A stretch of 39,257 nucleotides of DNA from Erysipelotrichaceae bacterium (GCA_022780745.1 JALEVB010000137.1:1-39257); one strand, 5' to 3'. Positions 9,440 through 19,211 are shown, numbered from the stretch's first letter. Notes: generated by a model from the letters alone, not told the origin. Numbers and translations are program-made.

Positions 9440-10877
9440 TTTTAAGGGATTAAAGTTTAATGTCTGGTTAATTGTCTTCTTAGTGGCCTTAGGAGTTGTT
9501 TTTGTAATGGGAATTTTACAATTCTCATTGATCAGACCATATTTTAGAGATAATAAAGTCCAGGCAGTTAAACTGATTTCACAGGATATTCAAAAATATG
9601 TTATTAATGATAATAGTAAAGCATCTATAGATGAGGCTTTTAAGATCGTTGTTGATAATAATGTTTGTGCTATCATTACCAATGAAAATGGGAAAATAAT
9701 CTATAGTGCTGATAGTTTAGGAGCCAGCTGTGTTTTTAATCAGGTATTAACGATCAATGATATTAGCTTTTCCTGCAATAAAGATGCATATTATTTAAAT
9801 GAGTTTATTAAAAAAGATAATGGTCAGCTTAATCTGACTATAACTAATACTAAAACCAATCAGGAAACGATATTATATGGCAAAATGATAAATGCTAATC
9901 TATCTAATTATTATTTATATATCAATAGTCCTTTGGAACCACTTGATTCTTTGGTTAATTTCTTTTTAACGCAATATTTAACATACACTTTGATCATTAT
10001 TATCGTATCTATAGTTATTGCGATCTATATTTCTAATAAACTATCTAATCCTATCGTAGAAATGAAAAAGAGTGCAGATGTCTTAGCTACGGGTAATTAT
10101 AATGTTCGATTTAACAATTCGTATTTTACTGAGACTAATGAACTGGCTAATACTTTAAATGATGCAACAGATAAATTAAGTAAAGTAGATGAGCTTAGAA
10201 AAGATCTGATTGCGAATGTTTCTCATGATATCAAGACGCCTTTGACAATGATCAAAGCATATGCCGAAATGATCTTAGATATATCAGGTGATAATCCTGT
10301 TAAAAGAGAAGAACATCTGAATGTTATTATCAGTGAAGTCGATTATCTGACACATTTAGTAAATGATATGTCAGAACTTAGTAAATTACAGTCGGGTAAT
10401 TATGTGTTAGAACAGACTAATTTTGATATCGTTAAATCAATAAGAGAAGTTGTTAGCTTAAATGAGGTTTTGATCGATAGTCAAAAGATCAAAATGGAAT
10501 ATGAAATGGATGATAGTGTTATCGTCTATGGCGATGAATTTAAGATCAAACAGGTTATATATAATTTTGTTAGTAATGCGATCAAGCATACTAAAGATCA
10601 TGCTAAGATCATAATAAGAGTTATTAAGCTTGATGAATGTGTTAGGGTAGAAGTTAGTGATAATGGTGATGGTATCAAGAGTGAGGATCTGCCTTATATC
10701 TGGGATCGCTATTATAAAATTGATAAGAGTTTTAGAAGAAATCAGACTTCAACAGGTTTAGGATTAGCTATTGTTAAAGCTTTATTGGATGCTCATGATG
10801 CTAATTATGGGGTTATAAGTGAATTAGGAAAGGGCTCATGTTTTTATTTTGAGTTAAAACAAGAAAATGTCTTTTGA
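9429..10877 (+). CDS. Sensor histidine kinase (HAMP, HisKA, HATPase)
   Basis: TTG start overlapping the regulator; two TMs, HAMP SNPIVEMKKSAD, H-box NVSHDIKTPLTM, N-box, RNQTSTGLGLAIVK. Confidence 0.95.
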   Translation: MKLDFKGLKFNVWLIVFLVALGVVFVMGILQFSLIRPYFRDNKVQAVKLISQDIQKYVINDNSKASIDEAFKIVVDNNVCAIITNENGKIIYSADSLGASCVFNQVLTINDISFSCNKDAYYLNEFIKKDNGQLNLTITNTKTNQETILYGKMINANLSNYYLYINSPLEPLDSLVNFFLTQYLTYTLIIIIVSIVIAIYISNKLSNPIVEMKKSADVLATGNYNVRFNNSYFTETNELANTLNDATDKLSKVDELRKDLIANVSHDIKTPLTMIKAYAEMILDISGDNPVKREEHLNVIISEVDYLTHLVNDMSELSKLQSGNYVLEQTNFDIVKSIREVVSLNEVLIDSQKIKMEYEMDDSVIVYGDEFKIKQVIYNFVSNAIKHTKDHAKIIIRVIKLDECVRVEVSDNGDGIKSEDLPYIWDRYYKIDKSFRRNQTSTGLGLAIVKALLDAHDANYGVISELGKGSCFYFELKQENVF

Positions 10878-11511
10878 TTATTTACCAGATACTAATATTT
10901 ATCTAAAACAGCGAAAGGATATGTTTAGAGTTAATACTGATACTCATCTTTTGGGTAATTTTATGCTTGTTAAAAAGAATGAGAGTGTCTTGGATATTGG
11001 TACTAATAATGGTGCTTTACTGTTGTATGCTTCTAGATATACTGATGATCTGTCTGGAGTTGATATTTTAAAAGAAGCTATTGAATTAGCTGCTTTTAAT
11101 ATGGAATATAATGGTTTGAATGCTAAGCTTTATCATATGCCTATACAGGATTTTAATGTGGGTATATATGATGTTATTGTTTGTAATCCTCCTTATTTTC
11201 ATACCGCTAAAAATGGTAATAAGAATGAGAATCATTTTCTTATGGCTGCAAGGCATGATCATTATTTGCCCTTGGATGAGCTTTTTAAGGCTTATAAACG
11301 ACTTTTAAAAGACAATGGAAGGATATATATGGTACATCGTGCTTCTTATTGTATGATCATTAATCATTATTGTAATCAATATGGATTTAAGATAACAAGA
11401 ATGAAGATCGTATATGATGAAAATAAGGATGAAGCTGTTAGTGTTTTATTAGAAATCAGAAGAGGCGATATCGATATCGTTAAATTAGAAAGAGATGAAA
11501 TAATTAGATGA
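10867..11511 (+). CDS. tRNA1(Val) adenine-N6 methyltransferase-like SAM methyltransferase
   Basis: VLDIGTNNGALLLYAS SAM motif and catalytic CNPPYF; TrmN6/YfiC-like layout. Confidence 0.85.
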   Translation: MSFDYLPDTNIYLKQRKDMFRVNTDTHLLGNFMLVKKNESVLDIGTNNGALLLYASRYTDDLSGVDILKEAIELAAFNMEYNGLNAKLYHMPIQDFNVGIYDVIVCNPPYFHTAKNGNKNENHFLMAARHDHYLPLDELFKAYKRLLKDNGRIYMVHRASYCMIINHYCNQYGFKITRMKIVYDENKDEAVSVLLEIRRGDIDIVKLERDEIIR

Positions 11512-12338
11512 TAAGAGCTTATAATACATTAGATAAGATAGATGAGATCTTTGATGATGGAGATTTTAATATAAATAAATGGGAAAAATATATTAATAGC
11601 TTTCTAAATAATAAGGCACATATGTTTAAAGATGATCTTGAACAGTATGTTATAAGTGGTCAATATAGCTATGAAGAGGATTTTCTGCCCTTACTTAATA
11701 ATGTTTATCATCATCCTAAATTAGATATCGTAATAGATAATTTTCAAAAGATCACTGAAAGATTAGATGACAAAGTTAAGCAGCATTTTAAGGAGATGGA
11801 TGTTGATATTTACTTATATCTAGGTTTATTAAATGGAGCTGGATGGGCAACTATTATTGATAATAGACATGTAATACTATTAGGTATTGAAAAGATACTG
11901 GAACTAGACTGGACATCTATTGATGATATGTATGGTCTTATATATCATGAATTAGGGCATATATATCATATGGTATATGGTAATTTAGATCTAAATAATG
12001 ATAGCTTTATCTATCAGCTATATTATGAAGGTATCGCAATGCATTTTGAACAGCTATTAAAAGAAGATCCTAATTATTTTCATCAGGATAAAAATGGTTA
12101 TCTAACTTTTTGTGAAGATTGTTTTGATATGATCAAAACAGATTTTAAAAATGATCTGGCTGATATGGATATATATAATCAAAGATATTTTGGTGACTGG
12201 ACTAATTATTATGGTTATGGTGATGTAGGCTATTATCTTGGAGCTAAATTTGTTGATCATCTATCTTTTAGATATGATTTTGAACAGTTGATCAATTTAG
12301 ATCATGAAACGATTCAAAAAGCATTTGAACAATTCTAG
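11508..12338 (+). CDS. Predicted gluzincin-like metalloprotease of unknown function
   Basis: YHELGHIYH (HExxH) and downstream YYEGIAMHFE with a candidate third ligand E; no signal peptide apparent. Confidence 0.65.
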   Translation: MIRAYNTLDKIDEIFDDGDFNINKWEKYINSFLNNKAHMFKDDLEQYVISGQYSYEEDFLPLLNNVYHHPKLDIVIDNFQKITERLDDKVKQHFKEMDVDIYLYLGLLNGAGWATIIDNRHVILLGIEKILELDWTSIDDMYGLIYHELGHIYHMVYGNLDLNNDSFIYQLYYEGIAMHFEQLLKEDPNYFHQDKNGYLTFCEDCFDMIKTDFKNDLADMDIYNQRYFGDWTNYYGYGDVGYYLGAKFVDHLSFRYDFEQLINLDHETIQKAFEQF

Positions 12339-12366
12339 ACATATTTATGTTTGATAAGAGGTAAAA

Positions 12367-12987
12367 ATGATCATTACTAATGGTGAATGTTTTAATGAGA
12401 TATTTCAAAGGAAAACAGGTTTAAACAGTTTTGCCTTTAATGAAGCTTTTATGATAGGTAGAGTTAATGAACATCTTTTCACTGATGACTTTATCAGTTT
12501 AAGAGTTAGTTCCTTAAATACAACACTAGATATCTATCATCAAAAGATAGATGATATTATTAAATATGATTATTTAAACTGTGATAACATTGAATTATAT
12601 TTTGGACAGGATGCTTTTTGTATTATTAATGTCCTAGTTTTGTTAGCTTATTTAGATAAGATCAATTATCATAATAAAATTGTTTTAAATATTATTGATG
12701 AAGATGTCGATGATGTAAAGATACTTTCTCGATATGCTATGCAAACTGATGGTTATTATGCTTTATTTATTAAAGTATTTATTGAAAAACTATGTATTAA
12801 AACTAAATATGATTTTATAAATAAAAGTATACAGGTATATTTGGCATATCATAATGGAAATATGTTAAAATATATACAGGCAAAACATAAGATCGATAAT
12901 AAAGAATTAGGTTTTACTAAAGAAATGTTAGCTAAGTTATATGAAGAAGGTGGTATAGATGAAAAAGATAACGATGATGTATCTTAA
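12367..12987 (+). CDS. Uncharacterised protein (possibly DUF1835-like)
   Basis: 206-aa ORF with SD (AGAGGTAAAA) between coupled genes; segment NIELYFGQDAFCIINVLVLLAYLDK resembles DUF1835-type proteins from memory only. Confidence 0.6.
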   Translation: MIITNGECFNEIFQRKTGLNSFAFNEAFMIGRVNEHLFTDDFISLRVSSLNTTLDIYHQKIDDIIKYDYLNCDNIELYFGQDAFCIINVLVLLAYLDKINYHNKIVLNIIDEDVDDVKILSRYAMQTDGYYALFIKVFIEKLCIKTKYDFINKSIQVYLAYHNGNMLKYIQAKHKIDNKELGFTKEMLAKLYEEGGIDEKDNDDVS

Positions 12988-13219
12988 TGGCTGTCCATAT
13001 TGCAATAACGCTAAGAAGATCTTGGATGAAGTATTAAAAGATCATGATGTTGAAGTAATATATGCTGAAGAAAATCATGAAAAAGAGCTTGCTGATAGTT
13101 TAGACTATTATTATGTTCCTAGTTTTTTTGATGGCACTAAGAAGCTTTATGAAGCTAGTAAAAGTGATAGTTATGATATCATGAAAGATAAGATCGTTAG
13201 AATGTTAAATGAGCTTTAG
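12959..13219 (+). CDS. Glutaredoxin/thioredoxin-fold protein (CPYC)
   Basis: MYLNGCPYCNNAKKILDE redox motif and YYYVPSFF cis-Pro region; overlaps the upstream ORF by 29 nt. Confidence 0.85.
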   Translation: MKKITMMYLNGCPYCNNAKKILDEVLKDHDVEVIYAEENHEKELADSLDYYYVPSFFDGTKKLYEASKSDSYDIMKDKIVRMLNEL

Positions 13220-13234
13220 TTTAGCTTATTTTTG
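13207..13234 (+). terminator. Rho-independent terminator overlapping glutaredoxin-like CDS end
   Basis: AAATGAGCT-TTAGTTT-AGCTTATTT (one G-T pair) followed by T's. Confidence 0.6.
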
Positions 13235-13244
13235 CATCTTTTTA

Positions 13245-13273
13245 TTGACGCACAAAAGGGTTTTTGTTATAAT
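13245..13273 (+). promoter_or_regulatory. Promoter of rplU operon
   Basis: TTGACG, 17-nt spacer, TATAAT. Confidence 0.85.
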
Positions 13274-13275
13274 CT

Positions 13276-13389
13276 CTATGTTATTAGCCCCTATAGGGTC
13301 TATAACCGCTCGAAAAAGGTATTAAAGTATAGCAATATCACCTTTATTTGGCGCGTCTTAAGATAAATGAATATAGGAGGTGCAAAAGA
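13276..13389 (+). ncRNA. Ribosomal protein L21 leader (5' UTR regulatory RNA)
   Basis: Position between promoter and rplU; CCGCTCGAAAAAGGT...ACCTTTATTTGGCGCG resembles the L21_leader consensus; ends in AGGAGGTG SD. Confidence 0.75.
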
Positions 13390-13701
13390 ATGTACGCAGT
13401 TATCGAAACAGGCGGTAAGCAATTACGTGTTGAAGAAGGACAAGCATATTTTGTTGAAAAACTAGATGTTAATGCTGGTGATGAAGTTGTAATCGACAAA
13501 GTTGTTCTTTTTGCAGGTGAGACTACTAAGATCGGTACTCCATATGTTGAGGGTGCAAAAGTTACTTGTAAAGTAGAAAAGAATGGCAAAGGAAAGAAAA
13601 TTGATATTTTCAAATACAAAGCTAAAAAAGGTTCTACTTACAGAAGACAAGGTCATAGACAACCATATACAAAGCTTATTGTAGAAAAAATTGAGGCTTA
13701 A
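13390..13701 (+). CDS. rplU: 50S ribosomal protein L21
   Basis: [18 protein letters not shown]...[18 protein letters not shown]; start corrected from the ORF track's upstream start to the ATG after AGGAGGTG. Confidence 0.97.
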   Translation: MYAVIETGGKQLRVEEGQAYFVEKLDVNAGDEVVIDKVVLFAGETTKIGTPYVEGAKVTCKVEKNGKGKKIDIFKYKAKKGSTYRRQGHRQPYTKLIVEKIEA

Positions 13702-13704
13702 TCA

Positions 13705-14013
13705 ATGATTAAAGTAATGGTTTGTACTAAAGATAATTATATTATCAGTATAAACGTAACAGGCCATGCTAACTATGATGAGCATGGAAATGATTTAGTT
13801 TGTGCTAGTGTTAGTTCTATTATGTTTGGTTTATGTAATGCTGTAGATATGTTACATCATGATGAACCAAAAGTTGCTAGTAATAATATTACTATTAGTA
13901 TTAATAGTCCTGATGAAATATCACAAACGATCATGCAGACTGGACTTATTCAGTTACAGACGATTGAACAGAGTTTTAGTCAAAATATTAAAGTAGAAAT
14001 ACAGGAGGTGTGA
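13705..14013 (+). CDS. prp: Ribosomal-processing cysteine protease Prp
   Basis: Lies between rplU and rpmA; catalytic GHANYDEHGNDLVCASVSS (His and Cys). Confidence 0.94.
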   Translation: MIKVMVCTKDNYIISINVTGHANYDEHGNDLVCASVSSIMFGLCNAVDMLHHDEPKVASNNITISINSPDEISQTIMQTGLIQLQTIEQSFSQNIKVEIQEV

Positions 14014-14016
14014 TCC

Positions 14017-14301
14017 ATGAAATTTGTATTAGATATTCAATTCTTTGCATCTAAAAAGGGAGTTGGTTCTACTAAGAACGGTCGTGATTCTCATTCAAAA
14101 CGCTTAGGAGCTAAAAAAGCTGACGGACAATTTGCTACAGCTGGTTCAATCCTTTATCGTCAACGTGGTACTAAGATTCATCCAGGTACTAATGTAGGAC
14201 GTGGAGGCGATGATACATTATTTGCTTTAGTTGATGGTATCGTTAAATTTGAACGTTTAGGTAAAGATAGAAAAAAAGTTTCTGTTTATCCACAAGCTTA
14301 A
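14017..14301 (+). CDS. rpmA: 50S ribosomal protein L27 with cleavable N-terminal extension
   Basis: [39 protein letters not shown]. Confidence 0.98.
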   Translation: MKFVLDIQFFASKKGVGSTKNGRDSHSKRLGAKKADGQFATAGSILYRQRGTKIHPGTNVGRGGDDTLFALVDGIVKFERLGKDRKKVSVYPQA

Positions 14302-14306
14302 TAATT

Positions 14307-14333
14307 ATCCCCAAGGTTTTGGGGATTTTTTTT
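14307..14333 (+). terminator. Terminator between rpmA and obgE
   Basis: ATCCCCAA-GGTT-TTGGGGAT followed by T7-8. Confidence 0.85.
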
Positions 14334-14343
14334 GGAGGTATAT

Positions 14344-15624
14344 ATGTTTGTAGATAGAGTAATAGTAAAATTAAAAGCAGGTAATGGTGGTAATGGTATC
14401 GTATCATTTAGAAGAGAGGCTCATGTACCTTTAGGGGGTCCTAATGGTGGCGATGGCGGAAATGGTGGCAGTATCATTTTTGAGGTTGATACTAATAAAT
14501 CAACATTACTGGATCTAAGATATAATAAGAAAATAATTGCAAAAAATGGTGAAAATGGCAAGAGCAAGAAGATGCATGGGGCTTCTGGTGAAGATATCAT
14601 TATTAAAGTACCTCAGGGTACGATCATTAAGGATGCCACTACGCATGATATGATTGCTGATCTAACCAAAGTCGATCAAAGAGCCATTGTTTGTAAAGGT
14701 GGAAAAGGTGGAAGAGGTAACTACCATTTTGCCTCTGGTAAAGATAATGCTCCTGAATATGCTGAACAGGGTACTTTAGGTGAAAGCAAGGAAGTTGAAA
14801 TTGAGTTAAAACTATTAGCTGATGTTGGTCTTGTTGGTTTTCCTTCAGTTGGTAAGTCAACATTACTATCAGTGGTTTCTAAAGCTCGTCCTGAAATCGC
14901 AGAATATCATTTTACAACTTTAGTTCCTAATCTTGGAGTAGTACAGGTAGAAAATCGTTCTTTTGTAATGGCAGATCTACCAGGATTAATCGAAGGAGCC
15001 AGTGAGGGTAAAGGCTTAGGTATTGAGTTTTTAAAACATGTTGAAAGATGTCGTGTACTGGTTCATGTTGTAGATATGGGTGCCAATGATGGCAGAGATC
15101 CATTAGAAGATTATCGTATCATTAATGAAGAATTAGCTAATTATCATCCTAAGCTTGCTACTAGACCTCAGATCGTTGTTGCGAATAAGATGGATCTAGA
15201 TGATGCTAAAGCTAATCTAGAACGCTTTAAAAAGGCTTATCCAGATGTAGAAGTTTTCGAGACGATGACGATCATTCATGAGGGTATAGATAAATTATTA
15301 TATAAGTGTATTGAATTATTAGATAAGACTCCAGTATTTGATCTTAATGATGAAAAAGAAAAAGAAGAAAGAGTTGTTTATAAGTTTGAAGCTAAGAAAC
15401 CAGAATTTACGATCAGTAATTTAGGTAATGGTCAATATCGTGTTAATGGAGATAAGGTTGTAAGATTGTTTTACGCTACCGATTTTGATGATGAGAAACA
15501 AATGATGAATTTCGGATTGACATTAAAGAAAATGGGTGTTGATGATGCTTTGCGTAAAGCTGGTGCTAAAGATGGGGATGTTATTTTGATCGAAGATTAT
15601 CGATTGGAATTTGTAGAATCATAA
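14344..15624 (+). CDS. obgE: GTPase Obg/CgtA
   Basis: MFVDRVIVKLKAGNGGNGIVSFRREAHVPLGGPNGGDGG; G1 GFPSVGKSTLL, DLPGLIEGA, NKMD; start set to ATG after GGAGG. Confidence 0.97.
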   Translation: MFVDRVIVKLKAGNGGNGIVSFRREAHVPLGGPNGGDGGNGGSIIFEVDTNKSTLLDLRYNKKIIAKNGENGKSKKMHGASGEDIIIKVPQGTIIKDATTHDMIADLTKVDQRAIVCKGGKGGRGNYHFASGKDNAPEYAEQGTLGESKEVEIELKLLADVGLVGFPSVGKSTLLSVVSKARPEIAEYHFTTLVPNLGVVQVENRSFVMADLPGLIEGASEGKGLGIEFLKHVERCRVLVHVVDMGANDGRDPLEDYRIINEELANYHPKLATRPQIVVANKMDLDDAKANLERFKKAYPDVEVFETMTIIHEGIDKLLYKCIELLDKTPVFDLNDEKEKEERVVYKFEAKKPEFTISNLGNGQYRVNGDKVVRLFYATDFDDEKQMMNFGLTLKKMGVDDALRKAGAKDGDVILIEDYRLEFVES

Positions 15625-15628
15625 TATA

Positions 15629-15664
15629 GGTGGGCATATGATATTGATATGCCCACCTTTTTTC
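15629..15664 (+). terminator. Rho-independent terminator after obgE
   Basis: GGTGGGCATAT-GATATTG-ATATGCCCACC followed by T6. Confidence 0.92.
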
Positions 15665-15686
15665 TTTAAGCTTTTTGATAATAGTA

Positions 15687-15695
15687 TGATATAAT
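15687..15695 (+). promoter_or_regulatory. Candidate extended -10 (TGATATAAT) for ruvAB
   Basis: TGnTATAAT 15 nt before ruvA ATG; no convincing -35. Confidence 0.5.
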
Positions 15696-15710
15696 CTAAA
15701 CGGTGATAAA

Positions 15711-16295
15711 ATGTTAGCATATATTAAGGGAAAAGTTGTTAGTAAACAGTTGGATCATATAATTGTTGAGTGTAATAATATGGGCTTTAAAGTCTTTTTT
15801 AGTCAGTTTGATAGTGTGAATCTAAATGAAGATGTCTGTATTTATGTTTATGAGAATATCAGAGAAGATGAATATAGTTTATATGGTTTTAAATCGCAAT
15901 ATGATTATGATTTATTTACAAAACTAATAAGTGTTAAAGGCTTAGGTCCTAAAACAGCTATGAATATTTTTAGAGCAAGTAATGCTGCGAATATTATTAA
16001 AGCTATTGAGAGTAATGATCTAGCTTATATTAAGAAATTACCTGGTATTGGAGCGAAGAGTGCTAGTCAGATCATTTTGGATCTAAAAGGTAAATTAGTT
16101 CAGGATGTTAAGGATAGTACCAGTGATCTTAATACACAGATAAGTGATGCGATTGAGGGATTAAAAGCATTGGGTTATAAAGCTAATGAAATAAACGCTA
16201 TTATCAGCGAATTAAAAAATCATGAGGGATTAACTAGTGATGAGTATTTGAAATTAGGATTACAGTTAATTATGAAAAGAAAGATAGGAGGCTAA
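15711..16295 (+). CDS. ruvA: Holliday junction branch migration protein RuvA
   Basis: [15 protein letters not shown] and [20 protein letters not shown] HhH motifs; followed by ruvB. Confidence 0.96.
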   Translation: MLAYIKGKVVSKQLDHIIVECNNMGFKVFFSQFDSVNLNEDVCIYVYENIREDEYSLYGFKSQYDYDLFTKLISVKGLGPKTAMNIFRASNAANIIKAIESNDLAYIKKLPGIGAKSASQIILDLKGKLVQDVKDSTSDLNTQISDAIEGLKALGYKANEINAIISELKNHEGLTSDEYLKLGLQLIMKRKIGG

Positions 16296-16296
16296 A

Positions 16297-17298
16297 ATGG
16301 AGGATAGATTATTAAGTGGAAACAAGAGTAATAATGATGAAGAAGAATCTATTCGTCCTACATGTTTAGATGATTATGTTGGGCAGGATGCTCTTAAAGA
16401 TAATCTAAGAGTTTTTATTAAAGCAGCCTTAAATCGTCATGAAGCTTTGGATCATGTATTATTATATGGTCCCCCAGGTCTTGGTAAGACAACATTAGCT
16501 AATATATTAGCTAATGAGATGCATGGCAATATTAGGACATGTTCAGGACCTAGTATTGAAAAAAGTGGTGATCTGGCTGCAATTTTATCAACTATTGAAC
16601 CAGGTGATGTCTTATTTATTGATGAGATCCATCGTTTACCTAAAGTAGTAGAAGAAGTATTGTATCCAGCCATGGAAGATTTTTGCATCGATGTTGTAGT
16701 TGGCAAAGATAGTACAACTAGAAGTATTAGATTGGATCTTCCACCATTTACTTTAGTTGGGGCAACTACTAGAGCAGGTGATCTAAGTGCGCCTTTAAGG
16801 GATAGATTTGGTATCGTTAATAAATTGAGTTACTATACGATTGAACAGCTAGGTTCAATTATTAAAAGAAGTTCTAGAGTGTTGCAGGTTGAAATTGATG
16901 ATGAAGCGGTAGTAGAACTGGCTAAAAGAAGTCGTGGTACACCACGAATAGCTAATCGTTTACTTCGTCGAGTAAGAGATTTTGCACAGGTTTTAAATGA
17001 TGGTATTATTAGTAAAGAGATATGTAAAATAGCTCTTGATCGTTTGAATGTTGATTCATTGGGCTTAGATGAAGTTGATATTCGTTATCTAAAGGGTATC
17101 ATTGAAAGATATCATGGTGGTCCAGTTGGATTAGAGAGCTTAGCTAGTGCAATTAGTGAGGAAGCTACTACTTTAGAGGATGTTTATGAGCCTTATTTGA
17201 TACAGATAGGTTTTATTAATCGTACTCAAAGAGGAAGGGTAGCTACTGCTAAAGCTTATGAACATTTAGGTATTATGTATAATGATACATTGTTTTAG
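16297..17298 (+). CDS. ruvB: Holliday junction helicase RuvB
   Basis: [21 protein letters not shown] Walker A, FIDEIHRL Walker [19 protein letters not shown]. Confidence 0.98.
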   Translation: MEDRLLSGNKSNNDEEESIRPTCLDDYVGQDALKDNLRVFIKAALNRHEALDHVLLYGPPGLGKTTLANILANEMHGNIRTCSGPSIEKSGDLAAILSTIEPGDVLFIDEIHRLPKVVEEVLYPAMEDFCIDVVVGKDSTTRSIRLDLPPFTLVGATTRAGDLSAPLRDRFGIVNKLSYYTIEQLGSIIKRSSRVLQVEIDDEAVVELAKRSRGTPRIANRLLRRVRDFAQVLNDGIISKEICKIALDRLNVDSLGLDEVDIRYLKGIIERYHGGPVGLESLASAISEEATTLEDVYEPYLIQIGFINRTQRGRVATAKAYEHLGIMYNDTLF

Positions 17299-17801
17299 AA
17301 TAATCTGATTTGTTGATCTATTAATTGGATGTCATATGTCTTATCTGTAATTGCTAATTTGTTAGTATTTAGGTAAGTGATGGCATCCTTTTTATTTAGT
17401 AATATTGGCATGCGGTTATGAATTGTCTGCAACTGTTTGCTGGCTTCATATGTTAAAATAACAATATCATTATTACGATAAATAGCTGCCAGATATTTGC
17501 ATTCTGGATTGGAAATATAGAATTTTTCATGATCTTTATTCCATTCAAAATATCCAGAAGCTAATACTACACATGGTTTATAGCTTTTAAAGTAGGTATT
17601 AGAGAGGTTTTCATAGCGGGCATTAATTACCTTTTTGTTGTGAAAAGTCGTTCCCCAATGCATAAAAACAGCCTTATAGCCATTATCGATAATAATTGCT
17701 AGTATGTTTGTACCAGGGTATATTTCTTTTTCATAATTAATAGTAATTTTACTTAATATATCTTTAAAATCATCAGCTTCGATATAAAAACGTCCACACA
17801 T
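17295..17801 (-). CDS. SOS response-associated peptidase (SRAP/YedK/HMCES-like)
   Basis: MCGRFYIE with Cys2, [19 protein letters not shown] catalytic elements; start taken at MCGRF rather than the ORF-track MVIMM. Confidence 0.93.
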   Translation of the reverse strand: MCGRFYIEADDFKDILSKITINYEKEIYPGTNILAIIIDNGYKAVFMHWGTTFHNKKVINARYENLSNTYFKSYKPCVVLASGYFEWNKDHEKFYISNPECKYLAAIYRNNDIVILTYEASKQLQTIHNRMPILLNKKDAITYLNTNKLAITDKTYDIQLIDQQIRLF

Positions 17802-17892
17802 CATTATCACCATCTCTATTATACTAATAATTATTTATAATTAACATTTTAATTAAGATAAAAAAAAGTTATAATACATAAAGGTGATTAAA

Positions 17893-18090
17893 GTGAAGCA
17901 GAAGATTTTATATTATTTTGCAATATTATTAACATATCTATGTTTATTTATTATTGAATATTTGGCATTAAACTTTATCTTTACAATTTTTGTTAGTGCT
18001 AATTATGCTTTATTTATAACTATGATCGTTTTATTAGTAATTATTGATCCTTTAATTACCAGATGGATCGTCGATATTTATTTTAGTTAA
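17893..18090 (+). CDS. Small two-TM membrane protein, unknown
   Basis: GTG start preceded by AAGGTGAT (upstream in-frame GTG at 17884 also possible); very hydrophobic 65-68 aa; TATAAT at 17870. Confidence 0.55.
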   Translation: MKQKILYYFAILLTYLCLFIIEYLALNFIFTIFVSANYALFITMIVLLVIIDPLITRWIVDIYFS

Positions 18091-18137
18091 AGATTTAGCT
18101 AACTTATTTATATAATTAATTTAAAGGAGTATTTGTT

Positions 18138-19211
18138 ATGCGTATAATTATTGCAACTGGAGGGTCAGGAGGTCATATCTATCCTGCTTTAGCCTTAGCT
18201 GATGAAATAAAAAAAGAAATAGATAGTGAAATATTATTTATTGGTTCTAATAATAAAATGGAACAGGTAGAAATTCCTAGTCATGGTTATGCTTTTAAAG
18301 GTATAAATGTTCAAGGAATGAATGGTGGTATAAAAGATAAGATAATAGCTTTATATAAATTATTTAAAGCTAATAAGATATGTAATAATATTATTGAAGA
18401 ATTTAAACCAGATATAGTTATAGGCTTTGGTAACTATATTAGTGTATCAATTGTTTTAGCAGCTTCTAGAAAGCATATTCCAACCATGATCCATGAGCAG
18501 AATTCTTATGCTGGAAAAGCTAATAAATTATTAGGTTCAAAAGTTGATGCGGTAGTTGGATGTTATGAAGAGAATCTTAAAGAGTTTAAAAATAAACATA
18601 TTTATATTTTAGGTAATCCTCGTGCCAGTCAGGCTAAGGATACGATCAAAGATCGAAACATACTAAAGACTTTTAGTTTAGACCCTAATATTAAAACTGT
18701 TGTTTGTTTTATGGGTTCTTTAGGCTCTGAAAGTGTTAATAAAGTATTAGAAGAAGCACAAAAGATGTTTGCAAATAAGACATATCAAGTTATAATTGTA
18801 ACCGGCAAAAAACATTATGATAATTTTCATAAACAGGAAAGTCATAATGTTAAGGTCGTACCATATATTGATGGATTAAAAGTAATGGCAGCATGTGACT
18901 TATGTGTAATTAGAGCAGGAGCAACTACTGCTAGTGAAGTATGTGTACTAGGTATACCTAGTATTATGATCCCTAGTCCTTATGTTCCTAATAATCATCA
19001 ATATTATAATGCTAAAGCATTAGCTGATAAAAAGGCCAGCTTATTACTGGAAGAAAAGGATTTAACAGCAGATAGTTTAGTAAGTAGCATTGATCTTTTG
19101 ATCAATGATGATAATATACTAAATGAAATGGCAGATAATGCATTAAAATTAGGTACACCTAATGCCAGTAATGATATTATTAAATTAATGAAGGAATTGG
19201 TGAATCAATGA
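18138..19211 (+). CDS. murG: UDP-N-acetylglucosamine transferase MurG
   Basis: ATGGSGGHIYPALALADEI, IHEQNSYAGKANK, RAGATTASEV, PSPYVPNNHQYYNA. Confidence 0.98.
   Translation: MRIIIATGGSGGHIYPALALADEIKKEIDSEILFIGSNNKMEQVEIPSHGYAFKGINVQGMNGGIKDKIIALYKLFKANKICNNIIEEFKPDIVIGFGNYISVSIVLAASRKHIPTMIHEQNSYAGKANKLLGSKVDAVVGCYEENLKEFKNKHIYILGNPRASQAKDTIKDRNILKTFSLDPNIKTVVCFMGSLGSESVNKVLEEAQKMFANKTYQVIIVTGKKHYDNFHKQESHNVKVVPYIDGLKVMAACDLCVIRAGATTASEVCVLGIPSIMIPSPYVPNNHQYYNAKALADKKASLLLEEKDLTADSLVSSIDLLINDDNILNEMADNALKLGTPNASNDIIKLMKELVNQ

Noticed and set aside
11120-11308. 62-aa plus-strand ORF inside the methyltransferase
   Set aside because: Out-of-frame hydrophobic shadow ORF, no SD
13344-13662. 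Minus-strand ORFs over rplU
   Set aside because: Antisense of a ribosomal protein gene and its leader
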